From: Platynereis dumerilii
Taxonomy: Eukaryota > Annelida > Polychaeta > Phyllodocida > Nereididae
Assembly: GCA_026936325.1 (NCBI GenBank)
Contig: JAPTHN010000012.1
Span: 41,798,537-41,862,536, forward strand
Direction: 5' to 3'
DNA length: 64,000 nucleotides
Below the pieces are notes generated by a model, which had not been told where the DNA came from, searched no databases, and saw nothing but the letters and a program-made list of their open reading frames with translations. Below are positions 11,365-24,100 of this stretch, piece by piece (position 1 is the stretch's first letter; every line of letters starts with the position of its first letter). A program made the translations under genes and the position numbers.

Positions 11365-12129
11365 TTTTCATGACACTGATTCAAAGACCATCTTGATCTA
11401 ACTCGCTTTATTCATCTTTCATAAATGCAGACAGAGTGCATAATGATGTGCGGTTAGCTGAAACAAAAGAAAACCAAGTCTCAGCTAAGTTGTCTAGACA
11501 ATGTAACAAATAAACTAATCTAAGTCCTTTTAATGAACATACATTAAATTATGAATTCAAACTACTATCATGTAAAGCAATAATGCAAACAATGATTGAA
11601 AACATGACAATACTTCATCAGAATAATGATACAATACTTCATCATAATAACAGCTCACATGAAAATAATTCTTCCAAATTTACACTTCAAATTAGTAGAT
11701 ATAATATTAAATATTTAGAACAAGAAATTGAATGAAACTCACAATTGTTTGAATGGTCTCAGTGCATGAAGAAAATGTTGCTCTTTCAGAATCTCAAGAA
11801 TGAATGAATACAGTTTATTGAGGAAATAGCAGGAAAACCAACTGTCACATTAACACAAATAACTGTGAAGAGCAAACATTAGCATAGACCAACACAATCT
11901 GGCGAAGTGAAACAATAAGCTGTGAAACTCACACAGCAACAGTGGAATACAAATCACTTTATCAAATGAAACAGAAATTGAAGCACTTTTAATGAGATTT
12001 GAAGAATACAACAGTTAACATGCAAGAGCAATTGAGAAATTACATAAATTGCATCAAGAAATACCATTAGGAAATCACAATTCAGAAAATTACAAAAACT
12101 GATAACATAATGCTATCCAATATCACACA
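11365..12129 (-). repeat. BEL/Pao 5' LTR
   Basis: 765 bp, the same ends and the same length as the copy at 7467. It lies just upstream (minus sense) of the gag frame, and the target duplication GGAGT follows at 12130. Confidence 0.93.
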
Positions 12130-12134
12130 GGAGT

Positions 12135-12774
12135 CAATAATCTTATTCTTCATACATAATTTGTACCAAAAGAAGGTGTGGGTACTGCTTTTTGCCTTGA
12201 AAATTGGATCCATGTTGTTAAATACAAAAGGAAAATGATACCACTGCATAATAGGTAAAAAGATAAACTTGGCATCGATTAAGTCGAACCTGTATATCAC
12301 CGGTGCGTTATCAATGTTTGCCTATATGTCAATATCATATTAAGACATTATGATTGCACAATATTACATGTACCAGATAAAATTATAGACCTACGTGACA
12401 TTGTGTGTATGTGTATGGATATATAATGATTTTTCTGAAATTACTCAGTTTGCACGTTAGTACAAAAGAAACCCTTTATTTCATACTCACTTCCTAAATT
12501 CCAACATTTAGATATTGATTATTGTAGATATTTATAACACATACAATTCCTAGGACACATAACCTCCAGATAATGCGATCAATTAAAAATTTTAATAGAA
12601 TTCAACAGTTTAAAATACTCATGAATGATGAATCCCTTCACATGCGTATGTACTGTCATTTCAAGATACACTTTTCAGGGGCAGATCCAGAAAATGTACT
12701 AATGAAAATGTACTAAAAATATTGGGATTTCTTATTTTCATTACATTAACATCTACTGGCCCTACACTCTTAAA
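12135..12774. other. No feature seen
   Basis: AT-rich sequence following the BEL target duplication, without recognisable coding or repeat structure. Confidence 0.5.
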
Positions 12775-12890
12775 AAAGTTTTTATATGGAACAAATACAA
12801 CACTTAGATAATCCAGCTGCAATGAACTCCCACAATGGAACCCCTCTCTCTCAAGTTGGGAGCATAGGGTCTTGCCACTGGGCCATCCCA
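12775..12890 (+). mobile_element. MITE family 3, truncated copy
   Basis: Begins CACTCTTAAAAAAG after TA and carries TATATGGAAC, AATCCAGCTGCAATGAACTC and CTCAAGTTGGGAGCATAGGG, with an internal loss, and then leaves the family near 12890. Confidence 0.75.
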
Positions 12891-12984
12891 GCACGAATTG
12901 ATTCCATTGAATTCCATTTTAAATTTTTCCGAGGATATCAAGGGCAATAACAACACTTATATATAGATATATAGCCTATGTGTT

Positions 12985-13190
12985 TAAGTGTAAGTTTATT
13001 CATTCTTATAAAGGGCACTCTCATAAAATACAATCTTTCGATGGCACTGTACAAAGCACAGGTAATTTTATAGAGATAGTTGAAATACAATCAATACAGA
13101 TTATACTGAAAATACATAAAATGATATATATAAGTTGAGGTAAAAGATAAATTAAATCGAATTGAATTAATCAGCTAAAAGCTTTTGTAA
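12985..13190 (-). mobile_element. LINE 3'-end-like fragment
   Basis: An A/T-rich stretch with TTTATTCATTCTTATAAAGG and several poly-A-like words resembles LINE 3' ends read on the minus strand. It seems to continue after 13731, so the element at 13198-13725 is probably inserted in it. Confidence 0.4.
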
Positions 13191-13197
13191 ATAGTGT

Positions 13198-13725
13198 TTC
13201 CAATGAGTCTTGATCGACACCTCTCGAGAATGGTCATGGTCTAGTGCACGAGAATTGAGAATTTCTCGAGAAATCTAGGACACTGTCCTGCCATTGGCAC
13301 AATGATAAAACAAGAGAGATTTAATCATGCAATGGATCAAATTTTTTGAGTTTTATGATATCTTTTATAGTTTTAATGTTAATCTGTGTGTTTTGTTTCC
13401 TATAAATCACAGCTAAACATCCAGATATTATACAATTTTAAAACATTTGTACAAGTTCAACTTCAGCATTTATCAGGTATACAATGTGGATTATCATCAA
13501 CAGTTATTTAAATTGAACAATGGAGCAAGTACACAATAACAATAATATCAAGCAAAAGAAAACAAGAATCCAATGCTTTGTAACCGTTATAAACATAAAC
13601 ACATGAAAACCATGTCAAACAATGATCAACATTTAAATTCTCGAGAATCGCTCAGTGAGACGAGAAAATGCTGAGTCATTAAAATCACGAGACTTCTCGA
13701 GAATTCTCGCTCTCATTGGAAACTC
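13198..13725. mobile_element. Possible MITE with repeated CTCGAGAA palindromes
   Basis: Begins GTTTCCAATGAGTC and ends with the near inverse CTCATTGGAAAC. Flanks TTTGTAAATAGTG and TTTGTAAAAGAGTG look like a diverged target duplication. Four TCTCGAGA-type palindromes lie inside, two near each end. Confidence 0.55.
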
Positions 13726-14156
13726 TATTTGTAAAAGAGTGTTTAAAGATTTGCGAAAAATATCAATTGATTCACATTGTTAGAGAGCATAAGGAAGCAT
13801 GTTTTAAAAATGTATCTCACAATATAAATTATTATGCCAATTATACCATTCGACACCTCTGTGCTCTGTCTGTCAATCACATTCCAGTATTTCATTGCGA
13901 TAATTCCTTGCTTTGTTGTCCACTTATATCCTCTCATGTTTACCTGTTTCACCATGGGATCAGGAATATGTGTTTATCGCACTCGGGCAGAAGCTCTTTT
14001 GTGATAAATCACACAATCTCTCCCCTTTGATGAATGACCTGTACCTTTACAGCACTGGTATTTGCTGCACCATTCATACAATGCTTGCACGATGCCATTG
14101 AGTTTTCCTGCAAAATCTGTAGCATGGCAGATGATTTTGTATGTTGAAGCTCAGTA

Positions 14157-14345
14157 CACTCTAAAAATTGTCGGGACAAAATTGGTTTTTTAGATTCAAA
14201 ATGGTTTTTTGAAAAACCAAATTTCAATGCAAAACCAACATGGATTTTTAAAAAAATCCATGTTGGTTTTTTGCAATGAAATTTGGTTTTTCAAAAAACC
14301 ATTTTGAGTCTAAAAAACCAATTTTGTCTGAATTTTTTTAGAGTG
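14157..14345. mobile_element. Palindromic MITE (189 bp hairpin)
   Basis: Begins CACTCTAAAAATTG and ends with the near inverse TTTTTTTAGAGTG, with TA on each side. The two arms pair almost completely (CAAAATTGGTTTTTTAGA with its inverse; CAACATGGATTTTT with its inverse). It lies about 0.8 kb upstream of the first mucin coding exon. 51709-51925 looks like an older relative. Confidence 0.88.
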
Positions 14346-14347
14346 TA

Positions 14348-15124
14348 TGGGGCATAAACTTATTACAGCCCTCATAACATTCACATGGAATCTGAAGTTT
14401 TTTCTATGCTGTTGAGCTGTGATGTCAGAGATGACTTTATTCTAGCATTGCAATATATTATGTAATTAAATACAAGCTCTCCGCCAATGGGCTGCCGGAA
14501 CAAAATACATCACATAATCTTTGTGTTTACACACAAATTGTTAAAGCCTTTTATTTACAGCAAGTTCTATCAAAGTTTAACGTTATCAATTAGCAAGTAT
14601 GTAGATTAATCAAACAACTCTGGGGATTATAGCAGTTGTCTACTCTGAATGCTCACAAAACTGCCATTTGGAGGGTTAGACTGGTGATTGCCAGTGATAG
14701 ATCATTGGGATCATAAAAGTAATGCTTCCTTCAATATTTCAATGTTTAAACTGTGATGCCTAGTTTACTGTCAAACCATTGGCTATCAGATGTGATGATG
14801 TAGTTGCAGTTGCTATCCCTGATAAAATGCTTACTCTGACACTGTGTTGAAACTGTGATGCTCAGTTCCGAAGGATCCACATTGGCTACTTGCTAGAAGC
14901 TGGGGAATTTGACCTAGTTTAAAATGACGATCATCTCAGCTTGTAGTTCATTTAGGAGGACTGTAAAGTAAACGCCCTGAAATCCCATGCAATGAAAATC
15001 CAAAAGGGCTGGCTCGGGGGAAGCTTTCAGATATCAAAATGAAATATATATAAATGTTACAATAAAATTGCATTCCACAAACTCCTTTTCTGTTTTTAAA
15101 CTGTAATCATTTTTCAAATTTCAG
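14348..15124. promoter_or_regulatory. Likely 5' intron of the mucin gene
   Basis: The stretch ends in a pyrimidine-rich tract and AG at 15123-15124 directly before the start-codon exon, so its right part is probably intron. No TATA box, CpG-rich block or transcription start can be supported by eye, and the promoter may lie farther upstream. Confidence 0.4.
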
Positions 15125-15166
15125 GTATCACAATGAAGCATCCCAAAGTGGGTACGGTGTTAATGG
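15125..15166 (+). CDS. Mucin coding exon 1 (start codon, start of signal peptide)
   Basis: A pyrimidine-rich tract ending in AG at 15123-15124 precedes eight bases of 5' UTR and an ATG at 15133. The exon encodes MKHPKVGTVLM and ends in phase 1 at a GTAAGT donor (15167). The first base of codon 12 is here and the other two open the next exon (GTG, Val). Reading across the junction gives a basic N-terminus, then a hydrophobic core VGILLF, then a small-residue cleavage site, which is a textbook signal peptide. That continuity is why I chose this start over an in-frame start inside the big exon. The acceptor implies an upstream non-coding exon, which I could not locate. Confidence 0.8.
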
Positions 15167-18100
15167 GTAAGTAAAACATCCAATTTTTTGTTAACATTTT
15201 GCTTGATTATTCCACATGGCAAAAAAACAAAACAACACATATGTATGTGTATAGCCAGTATGCTGTATAATAATATACAATAATACTCAAATACTCATAA
15301 GACACTTGAAATCATTTTTCCAAATAATTTGTTTCACTTTCAGTGGGAATACTGCTGTTCAATGCCAACCTGATTTATGCGCAGAACCAAATAAAACCAG
15401 CACCAGAAACAATTTTGCCGACTCTTGCAACAAACATTGAAAGCACAAACAACAAAACCTCGGATACTGAGAGTTACTTGGTTAAATCTATTAAAGATGT
15501 AATTTCACCACTACTTAACATCTTAGCAATCAGCACAAATGGACCAAGCGCAGCGGAAGTCACATCTGAAACTTTGCCAACCCAAGCCACTGAAGTCACA
15601 TCTGAAACTTCACCATCTGTTTCTACAGAAACTACACCGATGAGCAGTGAGGCAACATCAGAGGCTGGCACAACAGAGACCTCCCAAGCCACTGAAGTCA
15701 CATCTGAAACTTCACCATCTGTTTCTACAGAAACTACACCGATGAGCAGTGAGGCAACATCAGAGGCTGGCACAACAGAGACCTCCCAAGCCACTGAAGT
15801 CACATCTGAAACTTCACCATCTGTTTCTACAGAAACTACACCGATGAGCAGTGAGGCAACATCAGAGGCTAGCACAACAGAGACCTCGCAAGCCACTGAA
15901 GTCACATCTGAAACTTCACCATCTGTTTCTACAGAAACTACACCGATGAGCAGTGAGGCAACATCAGAGGCTGGCACAACAGAGACCTCCCAAGCCACTG
16001 AAGTCACATCTGAAACTTCACCATCTGTTTCTACAGAAACTACACCGATGAGCAGTGAGGCAACATCAGAGGCTAGCACAACAGAGACCTCCCAAGCCAC
16101 TGAAGTCACATCTGAAACTTCACCATCTGTTTCTACAGAAACTACACCGATGAGCAGTGAGGCAACATCAGAGGCTAGCACAACAGAGACCTCCCAAGCC
16201 ACTGAAGTCACATCTGAAACTTCACCATCTGTTTCTACAGAAACTACACCGATGAGCAGTGAGGCAACATCAGAGGCTGGCACAACAGAGACCTCCCAAG
16301 CCACTGAAGTCACATCTGAAACTTCACCATCTGTTTCTACAGAAACTACACCGATGAGCAGTGAGGCAACATCAGAGGCTGGCACAACAGAGACCTCCCA
16401 AGCCACTGAAGTCACATCTGAAACTTCACCATCTGTTTCTACAGAAACTACACCGATGAGCAGTGAGGCAACATCAGAGGCTGGCACAACAGAGACCTCC
16501 CAAGCCACTGAAGTCACATCTGAAACTTCACCATCTGTTTCTACAGAAACTACACCGATGAGCAGTGAGGCAACATCAGAGGCTGGCACAACAGAGACCT
16601 CCCAAGCCACTGAAGTCACATCTGAAACTTCACCATCTGTTTCTACAGAAACTACACCGATGAGCAGTGAGGCAACATCAGAGGCTGGCACAACAGAGAC
16701 CTCCCAAGCCACTGAAGTCACATCTGAAACTTCACCATCTGTTTCTACAGAAACTACACCGATGAGCAGTGAGGCAACATCAGAGGCTGGCACAACAGAG
16801 ACCTCCCAAGCCACTGAAGTCACATCTGAAACTTCACCATCTGTTTCTACAGAAACTACACCGATGAGCAGTGAGGCAACATCAGAGGCTGGCACAACAG
16901 AGACCTCCCAAGCCACTGAAGTCACATCTGAAACTTCACCATCTGTTTCTACAGAAACTACACCGATGAGCAGTGAGGCAACATCAGAGGCTGGCACAAC
17001 AGAGACCTCCCAAGCCACTGAAGTCACATCTGAAACTTCACCATCTGTTTCTACAGAAACTACACCGATGAGCAGTGAGGCAACATCAGAGGCTGGCACA
17101 ACAGAGACCTCCCAAGCCACTGAAGTCACATCTGAAACTTCACCATCTGTTTCTACAGAAACTACACCGATGAGCAGTGAGGCAACATCAGAGGCTGGCA
17201 CAACAGAGACCTCCCAAGCCACTGAAGTCACATCTGAAACTTCACCATCTGTTTCTACAGAAACTACACCGATGAGCAGTGAGGCAACATCAGAGGCTGG
17301 CACAACAGAGACCTCCCAAGCCACTGAAGTCACATCTGAAACTTCACCATCTGTTTCTACAGAAACTACACCGATGAGCAGTGAGGCAACATCAGAGGCT
17401 GGCACAACAGAGACCTCCCAAGCCACTGAAGTCACATCTGAAACTTCACCATCTGTTTCTACAGAAACTACACCGATGAGCAGTGAGGCAACATCAGAGG
17501 CTGGCACAACAGAGACCTCCCAAGCCACTGAAGTCACATCTGAAACTTCACCATCTGTTTCTACAGAAACTACACCGATGAGCAGTGAGGCAACATCAGA
17601 GGCTGGCACAACAGAGACCTCCCAAGCCACTGAAGTCACATCTGAAACTTCACCATCTGTTTCTACAGAAACTACACCGATGAGCAGTGAGGCAACATCA
17701 GAGGCTGGCACAACAGAGACCTCCCAAGCCACTGAAGTCACATCTGAAACTTCACCATCTGTTTCTACAGAAACTACACCGATGAGCAGTGAGGCAACAT
17801 CAGAGGCTGGCACAACAGAGACCTCCCAAGCCACTGAAGTCACATCTGAAACTTCACCATCTGTTTCTACAGAAACTACACCGATGAGCAGTGAGGCAAC
17901 ATCAGAGGCTGGCACAACAGAGACCTCCCAAGCCACTGAAGTCACATCTGAAACTTCACCATCTGTTTCTACAGAAACTACACCGATGAGCAGTGAGGCA
18001 ACATCAGAGGCTGGCACAACAGAGACCTCCCAAGCCACTGAAGTCACATCTGAAACTTCACCATCTGTTTCTACAGAAACTACACCGATGAGCAGTGAGG

Positions 18101-21100
18101 CAACATCAGAGGCTGGCACAACAGAGACCTCCCAAGCCACTGAAGTCACATCTGAAACTTCACCATCTGTTTCTACAGAAACTACACCGATGAGCAGTGA
18201 GGCAACATCAGAGGCTGGCACAACAGAGACCTCCCAAGCCACTGAAGTCACATCTGAAACTTCACCATCTGTTTCTACAGAAACTACACCGATGAGCAGT
18301 GAGGCAACATCAGAGGCTGGCACAACAGAGACCTCCCAAGCCACTGAAGTCACATCTGAAACTTCACCATCTGTTTCTACAGAAACTACACCGATGAGCA
18401 GTGAGGCAACATCAGAGGCTGGCACAACAGAGACCTCCCAAGCCACTGAAGTCACATCTGAAACTTCACCATCTGTTTCTACAGAAACTACATCGATGAG
18501 CAGTGAGGCAACATCAGAGGCTGGCACAACAGAGACCTCCCAAGCCACTGAAGTCACATCTGAAACTTCACCATCTGTTTCTACAGAAACTACACCGATG
18601 AGCAGTGAGGCAACATCAGAGGCTGGCACAACAGAGACCTCCCAAGCCACTGAAGTCACATCTGAAACTTCACCATCTGTTTCTACAGAAACTACACCGA
18701 TGAGCAGTGAGGCAACATCAGAGGCTGGCACAACAGAGACCTCCCAAGCCACTGAAGTCACATCTGAAACTTCACCATCTGTTTCTACAGAAACTACACC
18801 GATGAGCAGTGAGGCAACATCAGAGGCTGGCACAACAGAGACCTCCCAAGCCACTGAAGTCACATCTGAAACTTCACCATCTGTTTCTAAAGAAACTACA
18901 CCGATGAGCAGTGAGGCAACATCAGAGGCTGGCACAACAGAGACCTCCCAAGCCACTGAAGTCACATCTGAAACTTCACCATCTGTTTCTACAGAAACTA
19001 CACCGATGAGCAGTGAGGCAACATCAGAGGCTGGCACAACAGAGACCTCCCAAGCCACTGAAGTCACATCTGAAACTTCACCATCTGTTTCTACAGAAAC
19101 TACACCGATGAGCAGTGAGGCAACATCAGAGGCTGGCACAACAGAGACCTCCCAAGCCACTGAAGTCACATCTGAAACTTCACCATCTGTTTCTACAGAA
19201 ACTACACCGATGAGCAGTGAGGCAACATCAGAGGCTGGCACAACAGAGACCTCCCAAGCCACTGAAGTCACATCTGAAACTTCACCATCTGTTTCTACAG
19301 AAACTACACCGATGAGCAGTGAGGCAACATCAGAGGCTGGCACAACAGAGACCTCCCAAGCCACTGAAGTCACATCTGAAACTTCACCATCTGTTTCTAC
19401 AGAAACTACACCGATGAGCAGTGAGGCAACATCAGAGGCTGGCACAACAGAGACCTCCCAAGCCACTGAAGTCACATCTGAAACTTCACCATCTGTTTCT
19501 ACAGAAACTACACCGATGAGCAGTGAGGCAACATCAGAGGCTGGCACAACAGAGACCTCCCAAGCCACTGAAGTCACATCTGAAACTTCACCATCTGTTT
19601 CTACAGAAACTACACCGATGAGCAGTGAGGCAACATCAGAGGCTGGCACAACAGAGACCTCCCAAGCCACTGAAGTCACATCTGAAACTTCACCATCTGT
19701 TTCTACAGAAACTACACCGATGAGCAGTGAGGCAACATCAGAGGCTGGCACAACAGAGACCTCCCAAGCCACTGAAGTCACATCTGAAACTTCACCATCT
19801 GTTTCTACAGAAACTACACCGATGAGCAGTGAGGCAACATCAGAGGCTGGCACAACAGAGACCTCCCAAGCCACTGAAGTCACATCTGAAACTTCACCAT
19901 CTGTTTCTACAGAAACTACACCGATGAGCAGTGAGGCAACATCAGAGGCTGGCACAACAGAGACCTCCCAAGCCACTGAAGTCACATCTGAAACTTCACC
20001 ATCTGTTTCTACAGAAACTACACCGATGAGCAGTGAGGCAACATCAGAGGCTGGCACAACAGAGACCTCCCAAGCCACTGAAGTCACATCTGAAACTTCA
20101 CCATCTGTTTCTACAGAAACTACACCGATGAGCAGTGAGGCAACATCAGAGGCTGGCACAACAGAGACCTCCCAAGCCACTGAAGTCACATCTGAAACTT
20201 CACCATCTGTTTCTACAGAAACTACACCGATGAGCAGTGAGGCAACATCAGAGGCTGGCACAACAGAGACCTCCCAAGCCACTGAAGTCACATCTGAAAC
20301 TTCACCATCTGTTTCTACAGAAACTACACCGATGAGCAGTGAGGCAACATCAGAGGCTGGCACAACAGAGACCTCCCAAGCCACTGAAGTCACATCTGAA
20401 ACTTCACCATCTGTTTCTACAGAAACTACACCGATGAGCAGTGAGGCAACATCAGAGGCTGGCACAACAGAGACCTCCCAAGCCACTGAAGTCACATCTG
20501 AAACTTCACCATCTGTTTCTACAGAAACTACACCGATGAGCAGTGAGGCAACATCAGAGGCTGGCACAACAGAGACCTCCCAAGCCACTGAAGTCACATC
20601 TGAAACTTCACCATCTGTTTCTACAGAAACTACACCGATGAGCAGTGAGGCAACATCAGAGGCTGGCACAACAGAGACCTCCCAAGCCACTGAAGTCACA
20701 TCTGAAACTTCACCATCTGTTTCTACAGAAACTACACCGATGAGCAGTGAGGCAACATCAGAGGCTGGCACAACAGAGACCTCCCAAGCCACTGAAGTCA
20801 CATCTGAAACTTCACCATCTGTTTCTACAGAAACTACACCGATGAGCAGTGAGGCAACATCAGAGGCTGGCACAACAGAGACCTCCCAAGCCACTGAAGT
20901 CACATCTGAAACTTCACCATCTGTTTCTACAGAAACTACACCGATGAGCAGTGAGGCAACATCAGAGGCTGGCACAACAGAGACCTCCCGAGCCACTGAA
21001 GTCACATCTGAAACTTCACCATCTGTTTCTACAGAAACTACACCGATGAGCAGTGAGGCAACATCAGAGGCTGGCACAACAGAGACCTCCCGAGCCACTG

Positions 21101-24100
21101 AAGTCACATCTGAAACTTCACCATCTGTTTCTACAGAAACTACACCGATGAGCAGTGAGGCAACATCAGAGGCTGGCACAACAGAGACCTCCCAAGCCAC
21201 TGAAGTCACATCTGAAACTTCACCATCTGTTTCTACAGAAACTACACCGATGAGCAGTGAGGCAACATCAGAGGCTGGCACAACGGAGACCTCCCAAGCC
21301 ACTGAAGTCACATCTGAAACTTCACCATCTGTTTCTACAGAAACTACACCGATGAGCAGTGAGGCAACATCAGAGGCTGGCACAACAGAGACCTCCCAAG
21401 CCACTGAAGTCACATCTGAAACTTCACCATCTGTTTCTACAGAAACTACACCGATGAGCAGTGAGGCAACATCAGAGGCTGGCACAACGGAGACCTCCCA
21501 AGCCACTGAAGTCACATCTGAAACTTCACCGTCTGTTTCAACAGAAACTACACCGATGAGCAGTGAGGCAACATCAGAGGCTGGCACAACAGAGACCTCC
21601 CAAGCCACTGAAGTCACATCTGAAACTTCACCATCTGTTTCTACAGAAACTACACCGATGAGCAGTGAGGCAACATCAGAGGCTGGCACAACAGAGACCT
21701 CCCAAGCCACTGAAGTCACATCTGAAACTTCACCATCTGTTTCTACAGAAACTACACCGATGAGCAGTGAGGCAACATCAGAGGCTGGCACAACAGAGAC
21801 CTCCCAAGCCACTGAAGTCACATCTGAAACTTCACCATCTGTTTCTACAGAAACTACACCGATGAGCAGTGAGGCAACATCAGAGGCTGGCACAACAGAG
21901 ACCTCCCAAGCCACTGAAGTCACATCTGAAACTTCACCATCTGTTTCTACAGAAACTACACCGATGAGCAGTGAGGCAACATCAGAGGCTGGCACAACAG
22001 AGACCTCCCAAGCCACTGAAGTCACATCTGAAACTTCACCATCTGTTTCTACAGAAACTACACCGATGAGCAGTGAGGCAACATCAGAGGCTGGCACAAC
22101 AGAGACCTCCCAAGCCACTGAAGTCACATCTGAAACTTCACCATCTGTTTCTACAGAAACTACACCGATGAGCAGTGAGGCAACATCAGAGGCTGGCACA
22201 ACAGAGACCTCCCAAGCCACTGAAGTCACATCTGAAACTTCACCATCTGTTTCTACAGAAACTACACCGATGAGCAGTGAGGCAACATCAGAGGCTGGCA
22301 CAACAGAGACCTCCCAAGCCACTGAAGTCACATCTGAAACTTCACCATCTGTTTCTACAGAAACTGCACCGATGAGCAGTGAGGCAACATCAGAGGCTGG
22401 CACAACAGAGACCTCCCAAGCCACTGAAGTCACATCTGAAACTTCACCATCTGTTTCTACAGAAACTACACCGATGAGCAGTGAGGCAACATCAGAGGCT
22501 GGCACAACAGAGACCTCCCAAGCCACTGAAGTCACATCTGAAACTTCACCATCTGTTTCTACAGAAACTACACCGATGAGCAGTGAGGCAACATCAGAGG
22601 CTGGCACAACAGAGACCTCCCAAGCCACTGAAGTCACATCTGAAACTTCACCATCTGTTTCTACAGAAACTACACCGATGAGCAGTGAGGCAACATCAGA
22701 GGCTGGCACAACAGAGACCTCCCGAGCCACTGAAGTCACATCTGAAACTTCACCATCTGTTTCTACAGAAACTACACCAATGAGCAGTGAGGCAACATCA
22801 GAGGCTGGCACAACAGAGACCTCCCAAGCCACTGAAGTCACATCTGAAACTTCACCATCTGTTTCTACAGAAACTACACCGATGAGCAGTGAGGCAACAT
22901 CAGAGGCTGGCACAACAGAGACCTCCCAAGCCACTGAAGTCACATCTGAAACTTCACCATCTGTTTCTACAGAAACTACACCGATGAGCAGTGAGGCAAC
23001 ATCAGAGGCTGGCACAACAGAGACCTCCCAAGCCACTGAAGTCACATCTGAAACTTCACCATCTGTTTCTACAGAAACTACACCGATGAGCAGTGAGGCA
23101 ACATCAGAGGCTGGCACAACAGAGACCTCCCAAGCCACTGAAGTCACATCTGAAACTTCACCATCTGTTTCTACAGAAACTACACCGATGAGCAGTGAGG
23201 CAACATCAGAGGCTGGCACAACAGAGACCTCCCAAGCCACTGAAGTCACATCTGAAACTTCACCATCTGTTTCTACAGAAACTACACCGATGAGCAGTGA
23301 GGCAACATCAGAGGCTGGCACAACAGAGACCTCCCAAGCCACTGAAGTCACATCTGAAACTTCACCATCTGTTTCTACAGAAACTACACCGATGAGCAGT
23401 GAGGCAACATCAGAGGCTGGCACAACAGAGACCTCCCAAGCCACTGAAGTCACATCTGAAACTTCACCATCTGTTTCTACAGAAACTACACCGATGAGCA
23501 GTGAGGCAACATCAGAGGCTGGCACAACAGAGACCTCCCAAGCCACTGAAGTCACATCTGAAACTTCACCATCTGTTTCTACAGAAACTACACCGATGAG
23601 CAGTGAGGCAACATCAGAGGCTGGCACAACAGAGACCTCCCAAGCCACTGAAGTCACATCTGAAACTTCACCATCTGTTTCTACAGAAACTACACCGATG
23701 AGCAGTGAGGCAACATCAGAGGCTGGCACAACAGAGACCTCCCAAGCCACTGAAGTCACATCTGAAACTTCACCATCTGTTTCTACAGAAACTACACCGA
23801 TGAGCAGTGAGGCAACATCAGAGGCTGGCACAACAGAGACCTCCCAAGCCACTGAAGTCACATCTGAAACTTCACCATCTGTTTCTACAGAAACTACACC
23901 GATGAGCAGTGAGGCAACATCAGAGGCTGGCACAACAGAGACCTCCCAAGCCACTGAAGTCACATCTGAAACTTCACCATCTGTTTCTACAGAAACTACA
24001 CCGATGAGCAGTGAGGCAACATCAGAGGCTGGCACAACAGAGACCTCCCAAGCCACTGAAGTCACATCTGAAACTTCACCATCTGTTTCTACAGAAACTA

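Larger units (their letters stand above)
7467..12129 (-). mobile_element. BEL/Pao LTR retrotransposon fossil, young, non-autonomous
   Basis: Two direct LTRs of 765 bp each (7467-8231 and 11365-12129) flank an internal region read on the minus strand. A 5-bp target duplication GGAGT lies at 7462-7466 and 12130-12134. The LTRs differ at about ten sites (roughly 1.3 percent), so the insertion is recent. A purine-rich tract, read AAGGGGGTGC on the minus strand, abuts the 3' LTR. The body carries gag and protease parts. The reverse transcriptase, RNase H and integrase core are not seen, so it is broken by at least one major loss and would depend on a helper. A short SINE-tail fragment is inserted in it. 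Confidence 0.93.
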
